A program made the translations under genes and the position numbers. The notes under the pieces are model-generated. The model did not search any database. It saw nothing but the letters and a program-made list of their open reading frames with translations, and was not told the DNA's origin. From Raoultibacter timonensis (GTDB lineage Bacteria; Actinomycetota; Coriobacteriia; Coriobacteriales; Eggerthellaceae), in contig NZ_LT964681.1 in assembly GCF_900240215.1 (NCBI RefSeq), positions 93,690 through 140,019 on the forward strand: a DNA stretch of 46,330 nt, written 5' to 3'. Numbering within the stretch: position 1 is the first letter of the stretch; every line of letters begins with the position of its first letter. Below are positions 1 to 7,677 of this stretch, piece after piece.

Positions 1-1686
1 GGCATGGGAAAGCGAGGTTTCCGAAGCGCCGCCCGACAGCATGCGGGCCACTTCGGCAACGCGGGCCTCGCCCTCAAGCGAGACGAGCACGGTTTCGGGA
101 ACGGATAGCCCGCCCGAAGAGCCATCGGATGCCCCCTGCCCGCCGGTATCTCGATCCCCGGATTGCCCTTCGACTCGGGGGATGGGGGCTCCCGCATCGC
201 CCTGCTTTGCAACCAGATAATGCGCATCCCCCATTACGGCAACCTGCGGCAAATGCGTAACGACGATAACCTGGTGGGTTTTCGCAAGATCGGCGAGCAC
301 CGCAGCGAGCGCCACGGCCGTGGCGCCGCCCACCCCGGCGTCCACTTCGTCGAACACGAGCGTTTCGACTTCGTCGGTTTCGCCGAGCACGACCTTGATC
401 GCAAGCATGACGCGGCTCACTTCGCCCCCCGATGCAATCCGCGCGAGCGGACGCGCGGCAAGACCCTCGGCCGGCCTGAAGAGAAATTCGAAACGAGAGG
501 GGCCCGTCTTGGTCCATTGCCCGCGCGCTTGGCGCTCGAGGGAGCACTCGATCGATGCTCCGCCCATTTCCAAGCGAGCCATCTGCCGCGATACCGCCTG
601 GGCGAATCGGGGTGCAGCCTCTCGACGAGCCTCGTCGAGCGCATTCGCAGCTTCGGCGAGCTCGCTTTCGGCTTTCTCTGCCTCGGCGCGCGCACGGCGC
701 ACCCGCTCTGCGGAATCGTCGACGAGCGATACGAGATCCGCCGCTTCGTCGCGTCGGGCGAGCACGTCTTCGATGCGCGGGCCGAAAGCGCGCATGAGTC
801 CCTGCAACGCACCCATGCGATCCTGGTTCTCAGCCAGCGTATCGGGGTCGTACTCTATCGAATCGCGATAGGCGAGCGCCTCGCGCGCAACGTCTTCGAG
901 CACATAGGTCGCCTCGCGCAGGCTTGCAGCTTGGGCGCCGAACTGATCGTCGACCGCACTCATGGAATCAAGCGCTGCAGCAGCAGCGCTCACGGCGTCA
1001 ATGGCACCCGACTCCCCCGCCAAAGCGGCATGCGCCGTATCGGCAGCGCGCGCAAGCGACTCGGCGTGCTCCGCTTTCGCGAGCGTGTTCGCGAGCTCTT
1101 CGTATTCGCCTTCGACGGGGTTGATTTCGTCGATCCGCTGCAGCACGAACCGGGCTTCGTCCAACTTCGCCGACGAAGCCTGCCCCGCCTCTTCGACTCG
1201 TTCGAGCTCTGCGGCTGCCGCCTGAGCTTTCGAGAACGCCTCACGATAGGCGGCCAAAGCCGCACCGATCGATTCGGCAGCCCATGCGTCGAGCATGCCC
1301 ACGTGCGTCTGCTGCCTGAGCAGACGCTGGTGCTCGTGCTGGCCGCAAAGATCAACCGTCGAGCCGACGCGCGATGCAAGTTCCCCGACGCTCGCAAGCG
1401 ATCCGTCGATCGACACGCGAGAGCGGCCGTCGGAACCGACCTTGCGGGAGACCACCGTACCGTCGAGATCGTCGCCGCAGAACAGCCTGCCTTCGACGAG
1501 CAGCGAGGACGAGCCTTCGCGCACGTACCCCGCATCGGCGCGCTCTCCGCAGAGGAGCTTCAACGCAGAGAGCAGAGCCGTCTTCCCCGCACCCGTTTCG
1601 CCGGTCAAGACCGTTAGGCCGCGAGCCGGTACTAGATGCGCCTCCCGTATCAACGCGACGTTTTGCACATGTATCTCGTCGATCAT
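1..1686 (-). CDS. recN: DNA repair protein RecN, 3' end cut by window edge
   Basis: SMC-like ATPase of double-strand break repair. Reading from ATG at 1686 the protein begins MIDEIHVQNVALIREAHL, with a Walker A motif GETGAGKT at residues 29-36. Near the C-terminus it has the ABC signature ASGGEVSRVMLAIK, Walker B LVFDEVDAGVGG and the switch region THLPQVAVMGD. The coding frame stays open to base 1 (562 codons) and ends in a typical RecN tail (RVAEVARMLSGG), so only about 10-20 residues lie outside the window. Oddity: between the switch region and the tail there is a Gly/Asp/Ser-rich insertion of roughly 30 residues not usual in RecN, which explains why it is already longer than the ~555-residue family norm. 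It diverges from the ybaN-like gene. Confidence 0.95.
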   Translation of the reverse strand, partial: MIDEIHVQNVALIREAHLVPARGLTVLTGETGAGKTALLSALKLLCGERADAGYVREGSSSLLVEGRLFCGDDLDGTVVSRKVGSDGRSRVSIDGSLASVGELASRVGSTVDLCGQHEHQRLLRQQTHVGMLDAWAAESIGAALAAYREAFSKAQAAAAELERVEEAGQASSAKLDEARFVLQRIDEINPVEGEYEELANTLAKAEHAESLARAADTAHAALAGESGAIDAVSAAAAALDSMSAVDDQFGAQAASLREATYVLEDVAREALAYRDSIEYDPDTLAENQDRMGALQGLMRAFGPRIEDVLARRDEAADLVSLVDDSAERVRRARAEAEKAESELAEAANALDEARREAAPRFAQAVSRQMARLEMGGASIECSLERQARGQWTKTGPSRFEFLFRPAEGLAARPLARIASGGEVSRVMLAIKVVLGETDEVETLVFDEVDAGVGGATAVALAAVLADLAKTHQVIVVTHLPQVAVMGDAHYLVAKQGDAGAPIPRVEGQSGDRDTGGQGASDGSSGGLSVPETVLVSLEGEARVAEVARMLSGGASETSLSHA

Positions 1687-1911
1687 CGCACGACTCCTCC
1701 CTATCCAATCAACGCGACGATACGCATCGCGTCCTAAAACATCATCGAGCGGCCAGAGGTTGCCCTGCGCGTTCGCTCGCCTGTGGTTTTCCGATATATG
1801 GGAGTTTAGCAGGATGGAACCTTATCCGGGGTTTCCCCGATGAGAATTCACGCGGCATTTGTTATACTCGATGCTCCGACAGGCTTGCATCAGCCCCGAC
1901 GAAAGGGACCC

Positions 1912-2313
1912 ATGAAGCGCTACCTACTCCTCGTTTGCGCCTGGATCGCCTGCATTGCCGGTTTCATCGGCGTGTTCGTTCCTGTTCTGCCAACCACCCC
2001 GTTTCTGCTTCTGGCAACGTTTCTGTTCGCCAAATCGTCACCGCGCTGCCACGCATGGATCATGTCGACCGGCATCTACAAGAAGTACGTAATCCCCTTC
2101 AAGGAGAACGGGGGCATCCCCGCCTCCGTCAAAGTGCGCATTCTCGCCGTTTCGTACGTGCTCATGGGAATCAGCGCCCTTCTCGTGCAGCGCTGGTACA
2201 TCTGGCTCGTGCTCGGCTTGGTCGCGCTGTGGCTCCTGTACCTCATGTGCATCAGGATCCCCACCACCTCGCTCGAGCAGCTGGAACTCTTGAGGCAAAA
2301 GGAAGCGGACTAG
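1912..2313 (+). CDS. YbaN/DUF454 family inner membrane protein
   Basis: Small membrane protein of unknown function, 133 residues, close to the family norm of about 125. The N-terminus has the family hallmark of a first hydrophobic helix followed by GVFVPVLPTTPFLLLATFLFAKSS. A middle segment (HAWIMSTGIYKKYVIPFKENGGIP) is followed by two more membrane helices. An in-frame ATG exists 24 codons upstream at 1840, but 1912 is chosen because GAAAGG sits 6 bases before it and the family begins there. A TATACT -10-like box at 1863-1868 lies upstream, with no good -35. A strong hairpin (2344-2379) follows the stop. Confidence 0.85.
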   Translation: MKRYLLLVCAWIACIAGFIGVFVPVLPTTPFLLLATFLFAKSSPRCHAWIMSTGIYKKYVIPFKENGGIPASVKVRILAVSYVLMGISALLVQRWYIWLVLGLVALWLLYLMCIRIPTTSLEQLELLRQKEAD

Positions 2314-2343
2314 GCCGCAGAATCAAACGCATGATCCGACCAG

Positions 2344-2379
2344 AACGGCCCTGGAACCCCTTTCGGTTCCAGGGCCGTT
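2344..2379. terminator. Bidirectional intrinsic terminator hairpin
   Basis: Perfect 15-bp stem (2344-2358 with 2365-2379) around a 6-base loop, ending in TTT on the plus side and AAA-rich on the minus side approach. It sits between the convergent ybaN-like gene and the TipA-like MerR gene, so it can serve both strands. Confidence 0.85.
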
Positions 2380-2432
2380 TCAGCGGCCGCACAGGGCGGC
2401 AAGGCGCCATCCGCCCACGACCGCCCGTGCGG

Positions 2433-3260
2433 CTACGAGCAGTACGCAAGAACCGCCTCGCGGAGAAACTCGGCCGCGCCGGGGGCCATCGCCTCGTAGT
2501 ATTTCCTGAACCGCTCGTCGGCGACGTACATCTCCACCATGCCCTTATGGGCCGCAGGCGAATACTGCCCGTCCTTCCAGAATGCGATGAGCCACTGGCG
2601 ATGCAGATCGGCGGCGCGTTGTGCCTGCTCGCCTGCGGGATCGCCTTCCGCCATGCCCGCGATGAGCGCTTCGCGCATGGCGGCCTCGATACCTTGGACC
2701 GCCTGATACCGTTCTTCGCTCATCCCCATCACCTTCGCATTGCTCGCGTCGACGGCCTCATCGCCATAAGCCGCCCTCGCTTCTGTTCCGTACTGCCGCT
2801 CGTTGTCCTCCACGAGCTTCTTTTTGAATCCTTCGAATTTTTCCGTATCGTTCATAACCAGCATTCCTTTCTTGTTCGCAATCGTTTTCTCCACGTTTGC
2901 GATCAGCACGTTCGTTCTTTCACGCTGCTCGATGAGGCGGGCAAGGTGTCCCTCGAGCGCCCGCTCGGCGCAAAACGAGCTGCCGTCGAGCACCTGGCTG
3001 ATCTCGGAGAGTCCCATGCCGACTTCTCGGTACAGGAGTATCTGCTGCAATCGATCGACTTCGGCTACCCCGTACACCCGATAGTTGTTTTCAGCGCGTT
3101 GGGGCTTCAAGAGCCCGATGGCGTCGTAATGGTGCAGCGTGCGCACGCTCACGCCCGAAAGCTCGGCGAGCTCGTGCACCGAATACCTCGCATTGCGATC
3201 ATGCGCAGCTCCCGCGGCGTTCGCCTCGCCACCTCGGGGCCCGCTTTGCCTCATCGCCAT
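2433..3260 (-). CDS. MerR family regulator with TipAS ligand-binding domain
   Basis: DNA-binding regulator of 275 residues. Residues ~25-95 form the MerR winged helix (YSVHELAELSGVSVRTLHHYDAIGLLKP). A coiled-coil dimer helix follows (~100-130, with IEQRERTNVLIANVEKTI). The remainder matches the TipAS drug-recognition domain of TipA, Mta and SkgA (GMSEERYQAVQGIEAAMREAL, HRQWLIAFW, MYVADERFRKYYEAM). TipAS proteins bind antibiotics or other small molecules and usually activate their own promoter and an efflux gene. No efflux gene is co-directional here; the nearest ABC exporter is in the divergent operon. The first ~22 residues before the wing helix are unusual, and an internal start near the YSVHEL segment is possible, but none has a clear ribosome site. 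Confidence 0.9.
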   Translation of the reverse strand: MAMRQSGPRGGEANAAGAAHDRNARYSVHELAELSGVSVRTLHHYDAIGLLKPQRAENNYRVYGVAEVDRLQQILLYREVGMGLSEISQVLDGSSFCAERALEGHLARLIEQRERTNVLIANVEKTIANKKGMLVMNDTEKFEGFKKKLVEDNERQYGTEARAAYGDEAVDASNAKVMGMSEERYQAVQGIEAAMREALIAGMAEGDPAGEQAQRAADLHRQWLIAFWKDGQYSPAAHKGMVEMYVADERFRKYYEAMAPGAAEFLREAVLAYCS

Positions 3261-3348
3261 GTGGCTCCTCTCGTTTCCCGCCTATCGATTCTCATGTTTC
3301 AGCACGGAGCGCCTGCAGGCTTTTCGATCGTATCCCCATGCTGCAAGC

Positions 3349-3380
3349 AAGCATAAACTATGACGTAACGTAAGAGTCAA
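3349..3380 (-). promoter_or_regulatory. MerR-type promoter with 19-bp spacer for the TipA-like gene
   Basis: On the minus strand TTGACT (plus 3375-3380) and TATGCT (plus 3350-3355) are separated by 19 bp. This overlong spacer is typical of MerR-regulated promoters, where the regulator untwists the DNA to align the two boxes. The spacer holds a near-palindrome ACGTTACGT, where the regulator probably binds. Confidence 0.7.
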
Positions 3381-3398
3381 TACCTTTTCGGAAACCTC

Positions 3399-3429
3399 TT
3401 GTTCGTTACGTAGCGTCATGTAATAAGCT
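3399..3429 (+). promoter_or_regulatory. MerR-type promoter with 19-bp spacer for merR-ABC operon
   Basis: TTGTTC at 3399-3404 and TAAGCT at 3424-3429 are separated by 19 bp. The spacer contains the imperfect dyad TTACGT-N6-ATGTAA. It has the same layout as the divergent promoter 20 bp away and shares GTTACG-like half-sites with it, so one or both MerR proteins may act on both promoters. Confidence 0.65.
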
Positions 3430-3466
3430 TGCCCGTACAGCACGTAAACGCGATGCGAGGATGCCC

Positions 3467-4330
3467 ATGATCGATTCGATGTACACCGTTGGCGAGCTTG
3501 CCGACAAAATGAAAGTCTCCGTACGAACCCTGCAATACTACGATCGGCAGGGCCTGCTCAAGCCTTCCGCGTACTCGGAAGGAGGTCGGCGCCTCTACGG
3601 CCCGAAAGATGCCGTAAGGCTGCAGCACATTCTTTCGCTCAAGTTCATCGGGCTTTCGCTCGACGAAATAAAGCAGCAGCTCTCGGCAGAGTCCGATGCA
3701 GCACATGCTCGCCAGCTTCTCGATCGTCAGATCGCGATCACCGAAATGCAGATAGCGCGGCTGAAGGAAGCCCTCGTCACGCTGAAATTCGTGGCCGAAG
3801 AGATCGGAGGCGAATCGGAGATCGATTTCGAGCGAGTCGCCGATGCGATTTTCGCCGTCCGCACCGTAGAGGAGCGCGATTGGCCCGCTCTCGACGAGTT
3901 CGGAAGCGAGCTCAAATCCCACATAGAGGCGCGGGCTGAACGCGACGAGCAGTTCATGCTCCGCCTTGCACAGCGTTTCGAAGCCGTTTCGAACCGCATG
4001 TACGAGCTGTCGCAGGCGGGAGCCGATCCCGCAGGCCCCGAAGGCCGAGCGGCGGCGCAGGCGATGTGGGCGATGATCGAGGACTTCACCGAAGGCGACA
4101 TGGGCCTGCTTCCCCAACTCATGGAGTTCGGCCAAAGCAAAGAGAACTGGCCCGACGAAATGCGCGGACGGCAGGAGGCCATCGACGACTTCATGGGAAG
4201 ATCGCTCTTTTCGTATCTCGAAGAGCAGGCGGCCGAACTCGACTTCGGGCAAGCCGGAGAAGACGAAGAGAGGCAGGACGGCCGCGAAGGCGCGCAACCG
4301 ACGTCCGGGCCGAGGAAGGAAAACGCATGA
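3467..4330 (+). CDS. MerR family regulator of adjacent ABC exporter
   Basis: Regulator of 287 residues. The N-terminal MerR winged helix reads YTVGELADKMKVSVRTLQYYDRQGLLKP. A dimerisation coiled coil follows (QLLDRQIAITEMQIARLKEAL), then a helical C-terminal domain resembling a TipAS-like fold (QAMWAMIEDFTEGD, NWPDEMRGRQEAIDDFMG). The last ~35 residues are charged and low-complexity. ATG 3467 is preferred over ATG 3461 because GAGG ends directly at 3460, giving 6 bases to 3467 but none to 3461. The stop overlaps the start of the ABC ATPase gene by four bases (ATGA), so the two are translationally coupled and the regulator very likely controls the exporter. Confidence 0.9.
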   Translation: MIDSMYTVGELADKMKVSVRTLQYYDRQGLLKPSAYSEGGRRLYGPKDAVRLQHILSLKFIGLSLDEIKQQLSAESDAAHARQLLDRQIAITEMQIARLKEALVTLKFVAEEIGGESEIDFERVADAIFAVRTVEERDWPALDEFGSELKSHIEARAERDEQFMLRLAQRFEAVSNRMYELSQAGADPAGPEGRAAAQAMWAMIEDFTEGDMGLLPQLMEFGQSKENWPDEMRGRQEAIDDFMGRSLFSYLEEQAAELDFGQAGEDEERQDGREGAQPTSGPRKENA

Positions 4331-5193
4331 ATGCGATCGTGAACGTCAGGAACCTGACCAAAAGCTATGGCCAGAACCGCGTGCTGAGAGGCGTATCGTT
4401 TCAGGTAGCGCGCGGCGAGGTGTTCGCGCTGCTCGGCGTGAACGGCGCGGGCAAGACGACGACGATCGAATGCATCGAGGGCCTACGGCGCGCCGACGGG
4501 GGAACCGTCGAACTCGGCGGATCGCTCGGGGTGCAGCTGCAAGCCTCGAGCATCGTCGCCGAATGCACGGTCAAAGAGGCCGTATCGCTGTTCTGCCTCT
4601 GGAACAAGACGCCCACCGCGCCAACGCTCGCCCTATTCGACCTCGAGCAGCTGAAAAGCAAGCGCTACGGATCGCTTTCGGTCGGCCAGAAGAAAAGGCT
4701 CCACGTAGCGCTCGCCCTCATCGGCGATCCCGACATCGTCGTACTCGACGAACCGACCGCAGGGCTCGACATCGAAGGTCGGCTGCAGCTCCACGACGAG
4801 ATCAGGGCCATGCGGGCGGCAGGCAAGACGGTACTCCTCGCAAGCCACGATATGGCCGAAGTCGAAGAGCTCTGCGACACGCTCGCGATCCTGCGCGACG
4901 GCCGCATTGCGTTTTGCGGAACTCCGGCCGAGCTGAAAAGCGAAGTAGGCCGGATCGCCACCATCGCCGTGCGGGCCTCGGGCGAGGCTTTGCCGCGCCT
5001 CGTTCGAACGTGCAGCTACTGCGGGGAAGATGGCGGCTACAGCGTGTTTCGCGCAAGCAATCTTGGCGAAGCCCTGTTCGAGATCGCTTCGATCGCACGC
5101 ACGCACGGACTCGAGATACTCGACGTTCGAACCGAACGCGCGAGCCTCGAGGAGCGGTTCATGGAAATATCCAAGGGAGGAGATGCGGCATGA
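4327..5193 (+). CDS. ABC transporter ATP-binding protein
   Basis: Nucleotide-binding subunit of an ABC-2 type exporter, 288 residues. It has Walker A GVNGAGKT (residues ~39-46), ABC signature LSVGQKKRL, Walker B DIVVLDEPTAGLD and the switch histidine in LLASHD. The segment between Walker A and the signature is short, with GVQLQAS as the Q-loop. A C-terminal extension of about 80 residues resembles the accessory region of drug or antibiotic exporters. It overlaps the upstream merR gene and the downstream permease gene by ATGA junctions, forming a tight three-gene operon. Substrate unknown; a multidrug role is inferred from the MerR partner. Confidence 0.93.
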   Translation: MNAIVNVRNLTKSYGQNRVLRGVSFQVARGEVFALLGVNGAGKTTTIECIEGLRRADGGTVELGGSLGVQLQASSIVAECTVKEAVSLFCLWNKTPTAPTLALFDLEQLKSKRYGSLSVGQKKRLHVALALIGDPDIVVLDEPTAGLDIEGRLQLHDEIRAMRAAGKTVLLASHDMAEVEELCDTLAILRDGRIAFCGTPAELKSEVGRIATIAVRASGEALPRLVRTCSYCGEDGGYSVFRASNLGEALFEIASIARTHGLEILDVRTERASLEERFMEISKGGDAA

Positions 5194-5906
5194 AGGCGTT
5201 CGCGTACGGGGTTTGGCTCCAGTGGAAAATAGATTTCAGGAAAAAAGACGTCCTCATGATGTACTACATCATGCCGCTCGCCTTCTTTCTGTTCATGGGC
5301 GGCATCTTCTCGTCGATCGACCCGGACATGAAGGAGACGCTCGCCTATGCGATGACGGTGTTCGCCGTGTGCGCGGGAGCGTTCGTGGGCGTGCCGACGT
5401 CGATCATCGGGTTCTTCGGAACCGATATGCGCAAGGCCTACCGGATCGGCGGCGTGCCCCCGTGGACGGCGGCTGCCAACGGGTTCGTCTCGGCATGCGC
5501 CCATCTGCTCGTCGTATCGTGCGTCATCGCCGCGCTCTCCCCGATCACCTTCGGAGCCGAGCCCGTCGCCGAAGCGCTGCCGTTTCTCGGCGTGGCACTC
5601 TGCTTCATGGCTGCCGCCGTTTCAATCGGGGTGTTTCTCGGGCTGCTGTTCAAAAGCCAAGCGAAGCTTTCGGTAGTCGCCATGATGCTCTTCCTCGTAA
5701 GCATCATGCTCTCGGGCATCATGCTGCCCGATCAGTTCCTCCCCGAAGCCATGCGCACGATCGGGGGCCTCCTCCCCTCGCGGTGGGCGTTCAATGCCTT
5801 CTCGGGCGAGAACGTGGTGCAAAACGTCTTGCTCATGGTAGGGTTGTTCGGGGTGTTCGCGCTCGCAAGCGCCCTGCGCATAAAGGCGATCGGGCGCACG
5901 GAGTAG
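5190..5906 (+). CDS. ABC-2 type transporter permease
   Basis: Membrane subunit of 238 residues with six predicted helices. The fold is the ABC2_membrane type: an N-terminal cytoplasmic helix (YGVWLQWKIDFRKKDV), paired helices, then a C-terminal re-entrant helix region (MLSGIMLPDQFLPEAMRTIGGLLPSRW) typical of DrrB/NodJ-like exporters. The start ATG overlaps the ATPase stop, and GGGAGG at 5175-5180 gives a suitable ribosome site. It works with the preceding ATPase to export an unknown, probably toxic or hydrophobic, compound. Confidence 0.9.
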   Translation: MKAFAYGVWLQWKIDFRKKDVLMMYYIMPLAFFLFMGGIFSSIDPDMKETLAYAMTVFAVCAGAFVGVPTSIIGFFGTDMRKAYRIGGVPPWTAAANGFVSACAHLLVVSCVIAALSPITFGAEPVAEALPFLGVALCFMAAAVSIGVFLGLLFKSQAKLSVVAMMLFLVSIMLSGIMLPDQFLPEAMRTIGGLLPSRWAFNAFSGENVVQNVLLMVGLFGVFALASALRIKAIGRTE

Positions 5907-5928
5907 GGCGGTCGGGGGGAGCACCGCC
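5907..5928 (+). terminator. Possible terminator hairpin of the merR-ABC operon
   Basis: GGCGGT (5907-5912) pairs with ACCGCC (5923-5928) around a 10-base loop immediately after the permease stop. No T-tract follows, so this is a weak call. Confidence 0.4.
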
Positions 5929-5975
5929 GCATCGGTCTACTTCAGGGCAAGCTCTCTCAAAACCGCCCGCCCGTC

Positions 5976-6000
5976 GCGCTGCTCTGAACTCACGCAGCGC
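5976..6000 (-). terminator. Terminator-like hairpin of the luxR gene
   Basis: A 7-bp perfect stem, GCGCTGC (5976-5982) with GCAGCGC (5994-6000), lies 9 bases past the luxR stop on the minus strand. No clear T-run follows. Confidence 0.4.
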
Positions 6001-6009
6001 AGCCAAACC

Positions 6010-7446
6010 CTAACCTCTCACCTCGGTCTGTTCGACCCGATCCACCAGATCCTGTTTGCTGTGCACGCCGAGCTTCGCATAGAGGTGCTTCACGTGGCCG
6101 CGCACCGTGTTCTCGGAGATGAAGAACGCTTCGGCGATATAGGTTTTGCTCCTGCCGCGCGCCATGAGCTCGAGGATCTCGTGCTCGCGGGGCGTGAGCT
6201 TCAGCTCCTTGGCGAGCGCCGTGCACCGAAGCGACAACATGTCGGCGGCCTTCTCTTCGTTGAGCGCCTCCTGCTGCGCGCCGAAGCGCTTAGCCGGCGT
6301 ATCCTCGTCACCTTCGTCGTTCAACTCGGTGAAGATGAGGCGCTTGCCCGCCGACGACTCGTCGAAGAAGAGCAGCGTGACGATCACGAGCAGCCACACG
6401 ATGGCCGCCATGGCCATCGACGCGTCGGGCGTGATCGCCTGGAGCGATTCGCCGAGGATATCGCCGAGCGAAAACGGCAGCGTGTAGGCGAGCCATCCGG
6501 CGGCGAACACCGTGATGGGCTGATACGAGCTGTGGCGCGCGATATCGGCGAGCGCGAGGAACAGGATGATGATCACGAACGTCTGCGCAACGCCGACGAA
6601 CGTGAACAGGTAGCCGCTCAGCACGTCCTCAAGGTACGGCGTGAATATGAGGGCCGTGGCCATGAGCACGAGCACGAGGTTCCAGATGCGTCCGAACGAG
6701 AGGCCCCGCTTGAACGCCACGACCCACGCCAGCAACGCCAGCGCCACGACGATCTCGCCCGCATGCTTGGCGACGATGGCCACGACCCCGGTCGAAGCCA
6801 ACTGCGCAAGCGGCATCGACTGGATAACACCCACCGTGAAGCTGTACACGGCGATACCGAATCCCACACGCCACAGCGACATGATGGTGCGGCTGTTGTA
6901 ATAGCGGTACGGCTCGAGCGCAGGGCGTACCGACGCGGTCGAGCGGTACAACGTGACGTATGCAACGATCGGCATGCACACGAGCACCACCGTAGCGGGC
7001 ACCGGGGGAAGCAGGTCGACGACGGTCTTCGCAAGCGACCCGAGCGCCATGGTCAGAAGCACGAGCGGGGCCGCGTAGTGGATATCGAGTTCGGCGTAGA
7101 ACTCCGCCCACCGAGCGTAGGTCCACCCCACGCTCACGCCGCCGAGGACAGCTCCCAAAAACGTGGTCGACGCGCCCGAAAACGGCAAGGGGAAAGTCAA
7201 GAAGAACGCCGCGCACGCCATGCAGACCGCGGACGCAACGTCAACGCGGCGCTTCGTGCGCTCCGCAAGCGGCTTCGCGCGTTCGACGAAGACCATCGCC
7301 ACGAGCGACACCGACAGCACCAGGTACATCACCGTCATAAGCGGCATGCCCTCGGCGGGGATCGCGCGATGCGTGGAGCAGTAGATCCATATATGGATGC
7401 ACATCAGCCCGAGATTGCACGGCTGTACCGTCTTGAAGAACCGCAT
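6010..7446 (-). CDS. Membrane-bound LuxR family regulator (MFS-like N-terminus)
   Basis: A 478-residue regulator. The first ~390 residues contain about 11-12 hydrophobic helices resembling a transporter fold and probably sense a ligand at or in the membrane. The last ~65 residues are a LuxR/GerE helix-turn-helix (LTPREHEILELMARGRSKTYIAEAFFISENTVRGHVKHLYAKLGVHSKQDLVDRV). Such proteins are abundant in Eggerthellaceae and usually sit divergent from the reductase they control, as here with the flavin reductase at 7678. ATG 7446 is preceded by GGGAG at 6-base spacing. The same open frame runs on upstream to 9861, but that part is only the antisense of the reductase operon. Two ACCC-N5-GGGT dyads lie in the shared intergenic region. 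Confidence 0.9.
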   Translation of the reverse strand: MRFFKTVQPCNLGLMCIHIWIYCSTHRAIPAEGMPLMTVMYLVLSVSLVAMVFVERAKPLAERTKRRVDVASAVCMACAAFFLTFPLPFSGASTTFLGAVLGGVSVGWTYARWAEFYAELDIHYAAPLVLLTMALGSLAKTVVDLLPPVPATVVLVCMPIVAYVTLYRSTASVRPALEPYRYYNSRTIMSLWRVGFGIAVYSFTVGVIQSMPLAQLASTGVVAIVAKHAGEIVVALALLAWVVAFKRGLSFGRIWNLVLVLMATALIFTPYLEDVLSGYLFTFVGVAQTFVIIILFLALADIARHSSYQPITVFAAGWLAYTLPFSLGDILGESLQAITPDASMAMAAIVWLLVIVTLLFFDESSAGKRLIFTELNDEGDEDTPAKRFGAQQEALNEEKAADMLSLRCTALAKELKLTPREHEILELMARGRSKTYIAEAFFISENTVRGHVKHLYAKLGVHSKQDLVDRVEQTEVRG

Positions 7447-7545
7447 GCTGCTCCCGCCTACGCCCGCATAAACAACATGCCCGATTGTACCATTTCGGCT
7501 TCCCCCGATCGATGCCGCCGAAAACGGCCCCATAAAGGCAATAAG

Positions 7546-7558
7546 ACCCGTTTCGGGT
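7546..7558. promoter_or_regulatory. Dyad ACCCGTTTCGGGT, candidate LuxR operator 1
   Basis: Perfect 5-bp inverted repeat with a 3-base spacer in the divergent luxR/reductase intergenic region. A near copy begins exactly 32 bp downstream, about three helical turns away, so two dimers would bind the same DNA face. Confidence 0.55.
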
Positions 7559-7577
7559 GGCATGAAAACCGCATTCG

Positions 7578-7590
7578 ACCCGTTTGGGGT
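7578..7590. promoter_or_regulatory. Dyad ACCCGTTTGGGGT, candidate LuxR operator 2
   Basis: Differs from the first dyad at one base. It lies about 88 bp before the reductase start. If the weak TACGAT at 7616-7621 is the -10 box, this site is centred near -42, where a class II activator would bind. That placement is inferred. Confidence 0.5.
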
Positions 7591-7677
7591 TCTTATCGGA
7601 TCCATCCTGCGTCCATACGATTGGCGTGCGGTGACAATCCGCCGCAAAACGAGGAAGAGAATCAATAAGGAGGTACG

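Noticed and set aside
163-1617. 484-codon plus-strand frame
   Set aside because: Antisense shadow of recN, whose minus-strand product has clear ATPase motifs.
1374-3356. 660-codon plus-strand frame
   Set aside because: Runs through recN antisense, ybaN in another frame and MerR antisense; no family features.
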